46,071 nucleotides of DNA from B4-G1 sp964393895. Lineage in GTDB: Bacteria > Chloroflexota > Anaerolineae > B4-G1. The position numbers and the translations under genes are program-made. Location of the stretch: NCBI GenBank assembly GCA_964393895.1, contig CAYMWP010000019.1, positions 1 through 46,071 on the forward strand. Direction: 5' to 3'. The stretch's first letter is position 1. Each line of letters opens with the position of its first letter. The notes below the pieces were generated by a model. It worked only from the letters and a program-made list of their open reading frames with translations. It was not told where the DNA came from and did no database searches. Of the stretch, positions 38,954 through 46,071 are shown in pieces.

Positions 38954-41116
38954 ATGAACGGTCCGACCAATCCATACATCGCCGGCAACCCCATCACCGG
39001 CACCGAAATGTTCTTTGGCCGCCAGGACGTCTTTCGCTTTGTGCGGGAGACACTGGTGGGTCGCTACCGGGACAACGCCGTCGTCCTCTTTGGCGGGCGG
39101 CGCACCGGCAAAACGTCGGTTCTCTACCAGATGGCCCGCCACCTGAGTCCGCGCTATGCGCCCGTTTTTGTGGATTTGCAGGGGATCTCGCTGGAGGGAT
39201 TGGGCGAGATGTTGTGGGGCATCGCCCGTCAGGCCGCGCGGGAGCTGCGTCGGCGCAAGGGGATCAAATTGACCGTTCCCCCGCGTGACGAGTTCGCCGG
39301 TGACCCGGAGGGCTGTTTCCGCGAAGGCTTTCTCGATCCGGCCCTGCAAGCCCTGGGCGACGATCACTTGTTGTTGATGCTGGACGAAACCGCGCGGCTC
39401 CACGAGCAGGTGCAGGCCGGACGGATGGAACGGCGCGTCTTTGACTGTTTGCGCAGCCTGATCCAGCACTATCCACGCCTCAACTTTATCTTTTCCATCG
39501 GCAGCGGGTTGGAAGAGATGCGTCAGGACTATGCGCTCCTCTTTAACCCGTGCCAGTATCGCAAGATCAGCTTTCTCGACCGGGACGCAGCTGAGGCGCT
39601 CATCACCAAACCGGTCGAGGAACACTATCGGTACGCGCCCGGCGCGGTGGAACGTATCCTCCAGGTCACCCACGGACACCCCTACTATACCCAGTTGATC
39701 TGCAACCGGTTGTTCGCCCGCTGGGCCAGGCAGGGCGGCGACCAGATGACCGTTCCCGATGTGGAAGCAGTCCTCCCAGAAGCGACCGAGCAGGGTATGG
39801 CCAGCTTGCAGTATGCCTGGGAGGAGGCTTCGGACGCGGCCAAGATCGTCCTGGCGGCGCTGGCCGAATCTATGGGCGACTCCAACCGGCCGGTCAGCCT
39901 GGATGATTTGAGGGCGCTCATGTCCGCCCAAGAGATCCCGCTCCCGCGCCGGGCAACCAGCGGGGCGTTGCGGGAACTGGTGGCGCGGGAGGTGCTGCAC
40001 CTCATCAATGGCGGCTATGCATTTACCGTGGACCTGATGCGGCTCTGGATACAACAGTACCAGCGGCTCGAGTGGGTCAAGAGCAAGTTTTTGCTCCCGG
40101 GAGAAGTGAGCGCTCCTGGGCGAGACCGGATACGAATGGCCCTGGTGGGTGTATCGGGCGCATTGTTGGTGCTGTTGATCGGTCTGTTTGTGATCCTCTC
40201 GCGCAACGCCGAGTCGGCCCGGCTTCAGAGGGAGGGCACCGCAACGGCGATGTCGGGCACCATTGCGGCCCTGGAGACTGCGATCGCGCAAGGGGCCGGG
40301 GGGTACGCCGAGGCGCAGTTGGCGGTCATTCAAACCCAAAACGCGGAAATGCAATTGACACAACAGATTCCGACCGATACCCCCATCCCGACCTTTACGC
40401 CCACTCCTATTCCCACTCCTGATCTGACCGCCACGGCCATAGCCGCCTGCGTGTTTGATTCCCAAGTCGTCACAGATACTCCAATTCTACCGAGCGTGCT
40501 TATGCCGGGGCAGCAGTTCGTCAAGCGCTGGGAGATCGAGAATACAGGCACGTGCCCGTGGCCGGAGAACATTGCATTGGTCTTTGATTCCGGTGATGAG
40601 CTGGAGGTTGTGGATGTATCAGTGATCGGATCCCTCGCGCCAGAGGGGAGCGCGGAGATTGAGATCACCCTGCAAGCACCCCAAGATTTCGGCAGCTATA
40701 CCAGCAAGTGGCGGTTGCAGGACGGCGCGGGGAACCCCATTGGAGAGGAACTAGAGATCTCGTGTAGCGTCGGTCCGACGCCTACTCCAACACCCCTTCC
40801 CCCCACAGCTACGCCGGAAATTACCATCGGGACCCTGGTGTTCTCGTCGGTGCCCACCATGGCGGAATGGGACAAAAATGCTGAGGGCCAATGGTGGGGT
40901 TGGGCGGTCTTTACCGTGTCGGGTGGCGACGGCAACTACCGCTACTATATGAACGGTATCAGAGAAGACCTGGAACTATTCGAACCCAGAATCTTTATTG
41001 AGGCGCAAAAGTGCAAACCGTGGGGTCCCAACACGGTTATCGTCCTGTCGGGCGATGGCCAGGAGGCAATATGGGAGGGCACCATACCCTACCCAGACCA
41101 ACACAAGTGTGATTAG
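38954..41116 (+). CDS. membrane-anchored nSTAND-like ATPase with NBR1-like Ig domain
   Basis: This is a 720-residue protein. The N-terminal NTPase module has Walker A GGRRTGKTS at residues 47-55 and Walker B-like LLLMLDETARL near 137-147, followed by a helical sensor/winged region to about 380. A transmembrane segment follows (about 395-418), then a Thr/Pro-rich stretch (TPIPTFTPTPIPTPDLT). An NBR1-type Ig domain (about 498-612, with KRWEIENTGTCPW) and a C-terminal domain (about 630-720) complete it. The architecture suggests an inside ATPase signalling from or to an outside binding domain. Ligand unknown. Its paralogue is the next gene. Confidence 0.8.
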   Translation: MNGPTNPYIAGNPITGTEMFFGRQDVFRFVRETLVGRYRDNAVVLFGGRRTGKTSVLYQMARHLSPRYAPVFVDLQGISLEGLGEMLWGIARQAARELRRRKGIKLTVPPRDEFAGDPEGCFREGFLDPALQALGDDHLLLMLDETARLHEQVQAGRMERRVFDCLRSLIQHYPRLNFIFSIGSGLEEMRQDYALLFNPCQYRKISFLDRDAAEALITKPVEEHYRYAPGAVERILQVTHGHPYYTQLICNRLFARWARQGGDQMTVPDVEAVLPEATEQGMASLQYAWEEASDAAKIVLAALAESMGDSNRPVSLDDLRALMSAQEIPLPRRATSGALRELVAREVLHLINGGYAFTVDLMRLWIQQYQRLEWVKSKFLLPGEVSAPGRDRIRMALVGVSGALLVLLIGLFVILSRNAESARLQREGTATAMSGTIAALETAIAQGAGGYAEAQLAVIQTQNAEMQLTQQIPTDTPIPTFTPTPIPTPDLTATAIAACVFDSQVVTDTPILPSVLMPGQQFVKRWEIENTGTCPWPENIALVFDSGDELEVVDVSVIGSLAPEGSAEIEITLQAPQDFGSYTSKWRLQDGAGNPIGEELEISCSVGPTPTPTPLPPTATPEITIGTLVFSSVPTMAEWDKNAEGQWWGWAVFTVSGGDGNYRYYMNGIREDLELFEPRIFIEAQKCKPWGPNTVIVLSGDGQEAIWEGTIPYPDQHKCD

Positions 41117-41161
41117 CCTGTCCGACTCGCAGAGAAATTCAGTGCTCGTGAGGAGAACGAG

Positions 41162-42475
41162 ATGACAAGTACATCAACTAACCCTTTCACCTATGGCAAT
41201 CCCATCTCCGACCCGGCCCGTTTCTTTGGGCGACGGGCGGAAGTGGAACAGGTCTATACCCGTTTGCTCAACGCCGAGTTCGAGAGCAGCTCCATCGTCG
41301 GAGAGCGGCGCACGGGCAAGACCTCGCTGCTCAACTACATCGCGCACCCATCCACCGCCGGCGCCCACGGACTGGACCCGGACATCTATCTCTTCGTCTA
41401 TGCCGACCTGCAGATGGTGGACCAAAGAACCACTCCCACCCGCTTCTGGTCTCGCATCCTGCGCCACATCGCCCGCAAGTTGAAGAATGACGAACTCGAG
41501 GCCGAGTTCAAGTTGGCCTACGAACAGGAAGAGATTGATAACTATACCCTGGACGACCTCTTCTACCTCACCGACGAGCAGGGCCTTCACTTTGTCCTGC
41601 TGCTCGACGAGTTCGAGAACGTCACCGAGAACACCAACTTTGGCACCGATTTCTTCTACGGCCTGCGCGCCCTGGCGATTCACCACAACCTGGCTCTGAT
41701 CACGGCCAGCAGGCAAGAGCTGATCACCCTGTGCCACTCCGACGCCGTGCGCGCCTCCCCTTTCTTTAACATCTTTGCCAACATCAACCTCTCCGCCTTC
41801 GACGAGGGGGAGGCCGGATCGTTGCTCAAGCAATCGCTGACCGGAAGCGACGTGCGTTTCACCCCGGCCGAGCTGACCTTGCTGTTCGACCTGGCCGGCC
41901 GCCACCCCTATTTCGTCCAGGTCTCTGCCCACTTTTTGTTCGCCGCCCACGCCCAGAGAATGGACGCGCAACAACGAGAACAATTCCTGCTGCACGAGTT
42001 CGAGGAGGAAGCGGTCCCGAACCTGGCCGACTATTGGCATCACTCGGAAGACAGCGAGAAAATTGTGCTCTCCGCGCTCGCCCTGCTGGCGCGCCAGGGC
42101 CAGGCGGACGAGCGACGATTTTCGCTGAATAGATTGAAACAACTCTACCATCGCTCCGACCAAACCCTGACGCGACTGGAGAAACGCGCCCTGGTCACGG
42201 CCAGCGGGGGAGAATACACCATCTTTTCCCGATTGTTTGGCGATTGGATCATCGCCGAGTTGACGGACGTGATGGCCGATTCCCAATCCTACGAAGAGTG
42301 GCTGGGGGACAACCAGAGCGCAGTCCAACGTCTCTCCCGCGCCACCCGCGAAGAGGCGCGCGAGATCCTGCCCCAGATCAAGGCCGGATACCGCCAGTTC
42401 ATCGTGGATTGGCTTTCCAACCCGCAGACTTTGATCAGTGCGGCCACTTTGCTGCGAGGTGCGCTGGGCGGATGA
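41162..42475 (+). CDS. nSTAND-like ATPase
   Basis: This is a 437-residue soluble NTPase, with Walker A GERRTGKTS at residues 47-55 and Walker B in FVLLLDEFENV. The N-terminal block NPFTYGNPI..P..FFGRR matches that of its membrane-anchored paralogue upstream (NPYIAGNPI...FFGR), with the P-loop at the same position. The C-terminal half is a helical winged-helix-like region (EKRALVTASGGEYTIFSRLF). Such proteins are typical of Chloroflexota, often signal or defence related, but no effector domain is seen. Its stop overlaps the methyltransferase start (ATGA). Confidence 0.78.
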   Translation: MTSTSTNPFTYGNPISDPARFFGRRAEVEQVYTRLLNAEFESSSIVGERRTGKTSLLNYIAHPSTAGAHGLDPDIYLFVYADLQMVDQRTTPTRFWSRILRHIARKLKNDELEAEFKLAYEQEEIDNYTLDDLFYLTDEQGLHFVLLLDEFENVTENTNFGTDFFYGLRALAIHHNLALITASRQELITLCHSDAVRASPFFNIFANINLSAFDEGEAGSLLKQSLTGSDVRFTPAELTLLFDLAGRHPYFVQVSAHFLFAAHAQRMDAQQREQFLLHEFEEEAVPNLADYWHHSEDSEKIVLSALALLARQGQADERRFSLNRLKQLYHRSDQTLTRLEKRALVTASGGEYTIFSRLFGDWIIAELTDVMADSQSYEEWLGDNQSAVQRLSRATREEAREILPQIKAGYRQFIVDWLSNPQTLISAATLLRGALGG

Positions 42476-43395
42476 CCCATCCCTCTATTTGCGACTATGA
42501 AGGCTCCGCCTACCGCACCGACTTTTGGGAACAGGGGCGGGAGTACGAGGACGGCGCCGAACGGGTGGCTTTGCGCCATCTGTTGCCGCCCACCGGACGC
42601 CGCCTGATCGAGATCGGCGCGGGCTACGGGCGGCTCGCTCCTCTCTACAGCGGCTACGACGAGGTGGTGTTCTTCGACTATGCCCTCTCGCAACTATGGC
42701 AGGCCCAGGAACTGTGGGGCGACGCCGGCCCCGGTGGCCGTCCGCGCTACATCTACGTCGCCGGTGACTTTTACGACTTGCCTTTCGCCCCCGGCCTCTT
42801 TGAGACAGTGACGGCGATCCGCACGATCCATCACGCCGCCGACGCTCCGGCAATGTTGGAAGGCGTGGCCCAGCTTCTCGCGCCCGGCGGCGCCCTGGTG
42901 CTAGAGTTTGCCAACAAGCGGAATCTAAAGGCGATCCTGCGCTACCTGCTGCGCCGGCAAGATTGGTCCCCCTTCGACCGCGAGCCGGTAGAGTTTGTGG
43001 AACTCAATTTTGACTTTCATCCGGCCTGGATGCGGGAGCGACTGGTCGAGGCGGGGCTAGAGGTGCGAGAGCAGCGCACCGTCTCCCATTTTCGGGTCGA
43101 GTTTCTCAAGCGCACACTGCCCACCCGCCTGCTCGTGGCGCTCGACCGGGCCTGCCAGCCCACTGGTGCGCTGTGGCAACTGACGCCCAGCGTCTTTGTG
43201 CGCTGCGCCGCCGCCACCGAGAAACCCGCCGCGCCGCCGGAGGCCTTCTTCCGTTGCACTCTCTGTGGCTCGACACTGCTCGTGGACGACGGGGCAACAG
43301 TATCCTGTACCGACTGTGGCGCTCGCTTTGCAGTGCGCAATGGAAGCGGCGGCATCTATGACTTTAAGTCCCCGCTCAGCGGAGATGAGAGATGA
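42472..43395 (+). CDS. SAM-dependent methyltransferase with zinc-ribbon tail
   Basis: This is a 307-residue class I methyltransferase. SAM motif I is LIEIGAGYGRLAPLY (about 46-60) and motif II a VFFDYALSQ acidic loop. A later RTIHHAADAP block is typical of ubiquinone/menaquinone-like methyltransferases. A C-terminal zinc ribbon (CTLCGS and CTDCGA, about 263-285) is unusual for the family and may bind nucleic acid or protein. It overlaps genes on both sides by four bases. Substrate unknown. Confidence 0.82.
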   Translation: MTHPSICDYEGSAYRTDFWEQGREYEDGAERVALRHLLPPTGRRLIEIGAGYGRLAPLYSGYDEVVFFDYALSQLWQAQELWGDAGPGGRPRYIYVAGDFYDLPFAPGLFETVTAIRTIHHAADAPAMLEGVAQLLAPGGALVLEFANKRNLKAILRYLLRRQDWSPFDREPVEFVELNFDFHPAWMRERLVEAGLEVREQRTVSHFRVEFLKRTLPTRLLVALDRACQPTGALWQLTPSVFVRCAAATEKPAAPPEAFFRCTLCGSTLLVDDGATVSCTDCGARFAVRNGSGGIYDFKSPLSGDER

Positions 43396-43814
43396 GTAGT
43401 CCAACTCGCCGGGCGATATTTGCCGACCTGGTCTTTAACGAGCAAGGGCAGCCCGCTAACGAGGTCTACATCGGCGGAGTGCCTCACTACGCCGTGCCCG
43501 ACGGGGACTTTGTGCGCCACGTCGAGGCCGAGTACGTGGACCGTCAAATCGTGGCCTTGATGCAAGAGCGCGTCCTGGCGATGCGCGACGTCATCACCGA
43601 GGGCATGATCCAAATGATGGGCGAGGAACACCTGTTCACGCGAGCCGCGATCGAACACGCCATCGAAAATATGGATGCCATCCTCGAACCGGGCAACGTG
43701 GACGTAGACGAATTGCGTACTGCGCTCTGGATGACAAAATTTCGTGCTACCGTGAACGTGCACGGCGACGTGGTGCATCTAGAGATCCCGGGTTGGGAGG
43801 AGAGCGAGTGGTGA
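43392..43814 (+). CDS. conserved-looking small protein of unknown function
   Basis: This is a 140-residue acidic soluble protein. It begins RRAIFADLVFNEQGQPANEV and includes a helical middle (DRQIVALMQERVLAMRDVI) and a C-terminal strand pair (KFRATVNVHGDVVHLEIPGW). Four-base overlap with the methyltransferase gene (ATGA) and a position 30 bases before mutL suggest it is real and co-expressed. I do not recognise a family or function. Confidence 0.68.
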   Translation: MSSPTRRAIFADLVFNEQGQPANEVYIGGVPHYAVPDGDFVRHVEAEYVDRQIVALMQERVLAMRDVITEGMIQMMGEEHLFTRAAIEHAIENMDAILEPGNVDVDELRTALWMTKFRATVNVHGDVVHLEIPGWEESEW

Positions 43815-43844
43815 CGATCCCAGATCGCTGACTCGAGAGATACT

Positions 43845-45599
43845 ATGCCCATTCGCGTGCTCTCAGAAGAGGTCGCTTCGCAGATCGCCGCCGGCGAGGT
43901 GGTGGAGCGGCCCGCGTCCGTGGTCAAGGAACTGGTCGAGAACAGTATAGATGCCGGCGCGCGCGACATCCAGGTAGAGACGCGCTCTGGCGGTAAGCAG
44001 TTCATCCGCGTGAGCGACGATGGCTGCGGTGTGCCGGCCGGCGACGTAGAGTTGGCCTTCCACCGCCATTCGACCAGCAAGCTGGCTGTGGCGGACGACC
44101 TGACCCGCATCACCACGCTGGGCTTTCGGGGAGAGGCATTGGCCTCCGTCGCCGCCGTCAGCCGGGTGACCTTTGTCACGCGCTCGGCCGAAGAGCCGGT
44201 GGGGGTGCTCTTGCGGCTGGAAGGGCTGCGGGTGACGACTCGCCAGGAGAGCGGGCGGCCGCCGGGCACTGCGGTGACGGTGGAGGACCTGTTCTTCAAC
44301 GTCCCGGCCCGGCGCAAATTCCTGCGCACCGAGCGCACCGAGCGCCGGCACATTGACGGCTGGCTCACCCGCTACGCCATGGCCTACCCGGCGGTGCGCT
44401 TCACCCTCAGCCACGACGGGCGCAACGTCTTCCAATCGCCCGGCCTCGGCCCCGACCGGCTGCGCGACGTGCTGGTGGAGGTCTACGGGTTAGAGATCGG
44501 CGCCGCCGTCCTCGCAATCATCCCCGGCGACCAATATCCAGTAGCCGGTATTGGGGTGACAGGCTTTGTCGGCCCGCCCTCGCTGCACCGGGCCAACCGG
44601 GGCTACATCACGCTCTTTGTCAACGGGCGCTGGGTGCAGGACGTGCGGCTGAGTTACGCCGTCATCCAGGCCTACCACACGCTCCTCCCCTCCGGGCGCT
44701 ACCCGCTGGCGGTGGTGATGGTACAGTTGTCGCCGGAGGAGGTGGACGTGAACGTGCATCCCGCCAAGGCGGAGGTGCGCTTCCGCGACGGCGACGCGGT
44801 GTTCCGGGCGGTGCAGAAGGCAGTGCGCCGCACGCTGCTGGAGCGCTCCCCCGTGCCCATCGCCGCCCGCCCGCCGGCCGCCTGGCCCGGCCTCCAGGCC
44901 CGACGGCAGAGCGAGCGCCGCGAGCGGCTGGCCGGGCTGAGGCCACAATCGGCCGGCGAGCAGTTGCGCTTTGAGGCAAGATCAAAAGCTGAAGGCGGCC
45001 CGTTCGCGCCCTCGGAGGATCGGCTGCCGCCGCTGCGAGTGGTGGGCCAACTGGGCGCCACCTACGTCGTGGCCGAGGGGCCGGAGGGTATGTACCTGAT
45101 TGACCAACACGCGGCCCACGAGCGGGTGCTGTTCGAGCGGCTGCTGGCGGAGCGAGAGCGGGCGGACGTGGCCTCGCAGGCGCTCTTGGAGCCGCAGCCG
45201 GTGGAACTTGCGCCGGAGGCGGCGGGCCTGTTGGAGGAGCACCTGGGGGCGCTGGCGAGCCTGGGTTTCCAGGCGGAGCCTTTCGGCGGGGCGACGTTGC
45301 TGGTGCGCGCGCTTCCTGTGCTCGTGGCGCAGGAGACCCCGCGCGAGGTACTGGAGGACGTAGCGGCGGCAATAGAGGCGGGCGACGCGCCGCTGGCGGG
45401 TCGGGTGGAGGAGGCGGTGGCGCGGAGCGTGTGCAAGCGGGCGGCGGTCAAGGCCGGACAGGTGATGGCGCCGGCGGAGATGGAGGAACTGATCCGGGCG
45501 CTGGAGCGATGCGCCAGCCCGCGCACCTGCCCCCACGGGCGGCCTACGATGATCCATTTGAGCGTGGAGCAATTGGCGCGCGAGTTTGGGCGTCAGTAG
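43845..45599 (+). CDS. mutL: DNA mismatch repair protein MutL
   Basis: This is a 584-residue MutL. The N-terminal GHKL ATPase has the catalytic pair E29 and N33 (KELVENSIDAG), DDGCG and GFRGEAL. The C-terminal domain carries the endonuclease motif DQHAAHERVLFE (about 420-431), CKRAAVKAG and CPHGRP, so it should be a nicking MutL, as expected in bacteria without MutH. It directs strand removal during mismatch repair. The 3' end overlaps a convergent histidine kinase gene by 56 bases. No mutS is visible in this window. Confidence 0.94.
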   Translation: MPIRVLSEEVASQIAAGEVVERPASVVKELVENSIDAGARDIQVETRSGGKQFIRVSDDGCGVPAGDVELAFHRHSTSKLAVADDLTRITTLGFRGEALASVAAVSRVTFVTRSAEEPVGVLLRLEGLRVTTRQESGRPPGTAVTVEDLFFNVPARRKFLRTERTERRHIDGWLTRYAMAYPAVRFTLSHDGRNVFQSPGLGPDRLRDVLVEVYGLEIGAAVLAIIPGDQYPVAGIGVTGFVGPPSLHRANRGYITLFVNGRWVQDVRLSYAVIQAYHTLLPSGRYPLAVVMVQLSPEEVDVNVHPAKAEVRFRDGDAVFRAVQKAVRRTLLERSPVPIAARPPAAWPGLQARRQSERRERLAGLRPQSAGEQLRFEARSKAEGGPFAPSEDRLPPLRVVGQLGATYVVAEGPEGMYLIDQHAAHERVLFERLLAERERADVASQALLEPQPVELAPEAAGLLEEHLGALASLGFQAEPFGGATLLVRALPVLVAQETPREVLEDVAAAIEAGDAPLAGRVEEAVARSVCKRAAVKAGQVMAPAEMEELIRALERCASPRTCPHGRPTMIHLSVEQLAREFGRQ

Positions 45600-46071
45600 C
45601 AGCGGGTCGCCCATCAGCCGGCAACTCGACGGTGAACGTCGTTCCCTGACCCAACTCGCTTGCGACGCGGATGGCGCCGCCGTGCGCCTGCACCAGTTGC
45701 CGGGCGATGGCCAGCCCCAGCCCACTCCCGGCACCGCCGGCGTGGGAGCTAATCCGCGTGCGGGCGCGGTCACCGCGCCAGAAGCGGTCGAAAATGTAGG
45801 GCAGATCCTCGGCCGGGATGCCTTCGCCGGTATCGCGCACGATGATGCGGACGCCATTCTCCATCGGTTGCGCTTGCAGCGTGATGTCTCCGCCAGCGGG
45901 CGTGTGGCGCAGCGCATTGCCCAGCAGATTGCCCAGCACCTGATCCAAGCGCCCCACGTCGCCGGTAATGGCCGGCAGGTGGCCCTCAATCTCGACGTGC
46001 AGGTCAAGGCCCGCCGCCTCGGCCTGGCCGCTAAAGCTGGTTTGCACGTCGGCCAGCAACTCGGCCACGTC
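45544..46071 (-). CDS. histidine kinase, C-terminal part (runs off right edge)
   Basis: This is the C-terminal ATPase half of a sensor kinase whose 5' end lies beyond the window. It contains the N-box NLLGNALRHTPAGG, G1 DTGEGIP, F-box YIFDRFWR and G2 GSGLGLAIARQLVQAHGG, in the order of HATPase_c. A coupled response regulator should lie to the right. The gene converges on mutL and overlaps its last 56 bases, an unusual tail-to-tail arrangement. Confidence 0.88.
   Translation of the reverse strand, partial: DVAELLADVQTSFSGQAEAAGLDLHVEIEGHLPAITGDVGRLDQVLGNLLGNALRHTPAGGDITLQAQPMENGVRIIVRDTGEGIPAEDLPYIFDRFWRGDRARTRISSHAGGAGSGLGLAIARQLVQAHGGAIRVASELGQGTTFTVELPADGRPAATDAQTRAPIAPRSNGSS

Noticed and set aside
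38756..40465. 569-codon open frame on the minus strand
   Set aside because: It lies antisense to the well-supported ATPase gene (38954-41116), has no domain signs and an Arg/Gln/His-rich composition typical of shadow frames in GC-rich DNA.
1..46071. CRISPR arrays, tRNA or rRNA genes, transposases
   Set aside because: No regularly spaced long repeats, no cloverleaf-like segments with a TPsiC-type arm, and no transposase or integrase motifs were found by reading the sequence.

Overview
The window is a GC-rich, densely coded bacterial chromosome segment of 46,071 bases. It holds about 48 genes, no rRNA, tRNA or CRISPR array that I can see, and one 100-N assembly gap at 29766-29865. The gene mix suggests a member of the Chloroflexota, probably Anaerolineae-like and from an uncultured or metagenome assembly: degenerate CPBP membrane proteins, an HXXEE protein, nSTAND-type ATPases carrying an NBR1-like Ig domain, lipoproteins combining a solute-binding domain with vWA, and mRNAs that look leaderless. 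The taxonomy is inference; no marker gene here settles it.

Layout. (1) 240-12582, minus strand: a long co-directional run. In transcription order it holds a bactofilin-like membrane protein, an SPFH protein, two paralogous solute-binding-like proteins (one with a vWA domain), a coiled-coil membrane protein, three small membrane-protein genes, an HXXEE protein, a CPBP protease and three flavodoxin-fold proteins (one frameshifted) with an extra membrane protein. (2) 13234-23583, plus strand: a tightly packed 12-gene sugar/glycan operon. It encodes a metallophosphoesterase, a GNAT-like acyltransferase, a GT-B-like transferase, an SpsF-like nucleotidyltransferase, a GT2 glycosyltransferase, a split transketolase, a class III aminotransferase, an SDR, a KdsC-like phosphatase, a small membrane protein and a NeuB-type synthase. 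(3) 23806-33774, minus strand: a phosphate-starvation block reading degV-phoB-phoR, then small ORF-pstS-pstC-pstA-pstB-arsC-arsC-phoU. (4) 33935-45599, plus strand: rdgB, a PrsW-like protease, an ABC exporter pair, a repeat-bearing membrane protein, two nSTAND-like ATPases, a methyltransferase, a conserved small protein and mutL. A partial histidine kinase enters from the right edge on the minus strand.

The main discovery is a shared promoter grammar. At four places, tandem TTAAC-like pentamers spaced exactly 11 bp apart end exactly 10 bp before a good -10 hexamer: 151-87 (minus), 12918-12865 (minus), 12992-13045 (plus) and 30457-30382 (minus). This is the expected form of a PhoB/PhoP-controlled promoter. 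One copy sits in front of the pst operon, which validates the motif. Two more form a divergent pair between the sugar operon and the bactofilin/SPFH/vWA operon. The fourth points off the left edge. By inference, the PhoB-PhoR pair encoded here controls phosphate import and also a nonulosonic-acid-like surface glycan pathway plus an envelope-associated gene set.

Other points worth attention: a pstS that appears to encode two fused phosphate-binding domains, with the assembly gap inside the repeat; two thioredoxin-type arsenate reductases inside the pst operon; a PstC with a membrane N-terminal extension of about 180 residues; a near-perfect parS-like palindrome at 35928-35943; and a clean single-base frameshift in a flavodoxin gene.
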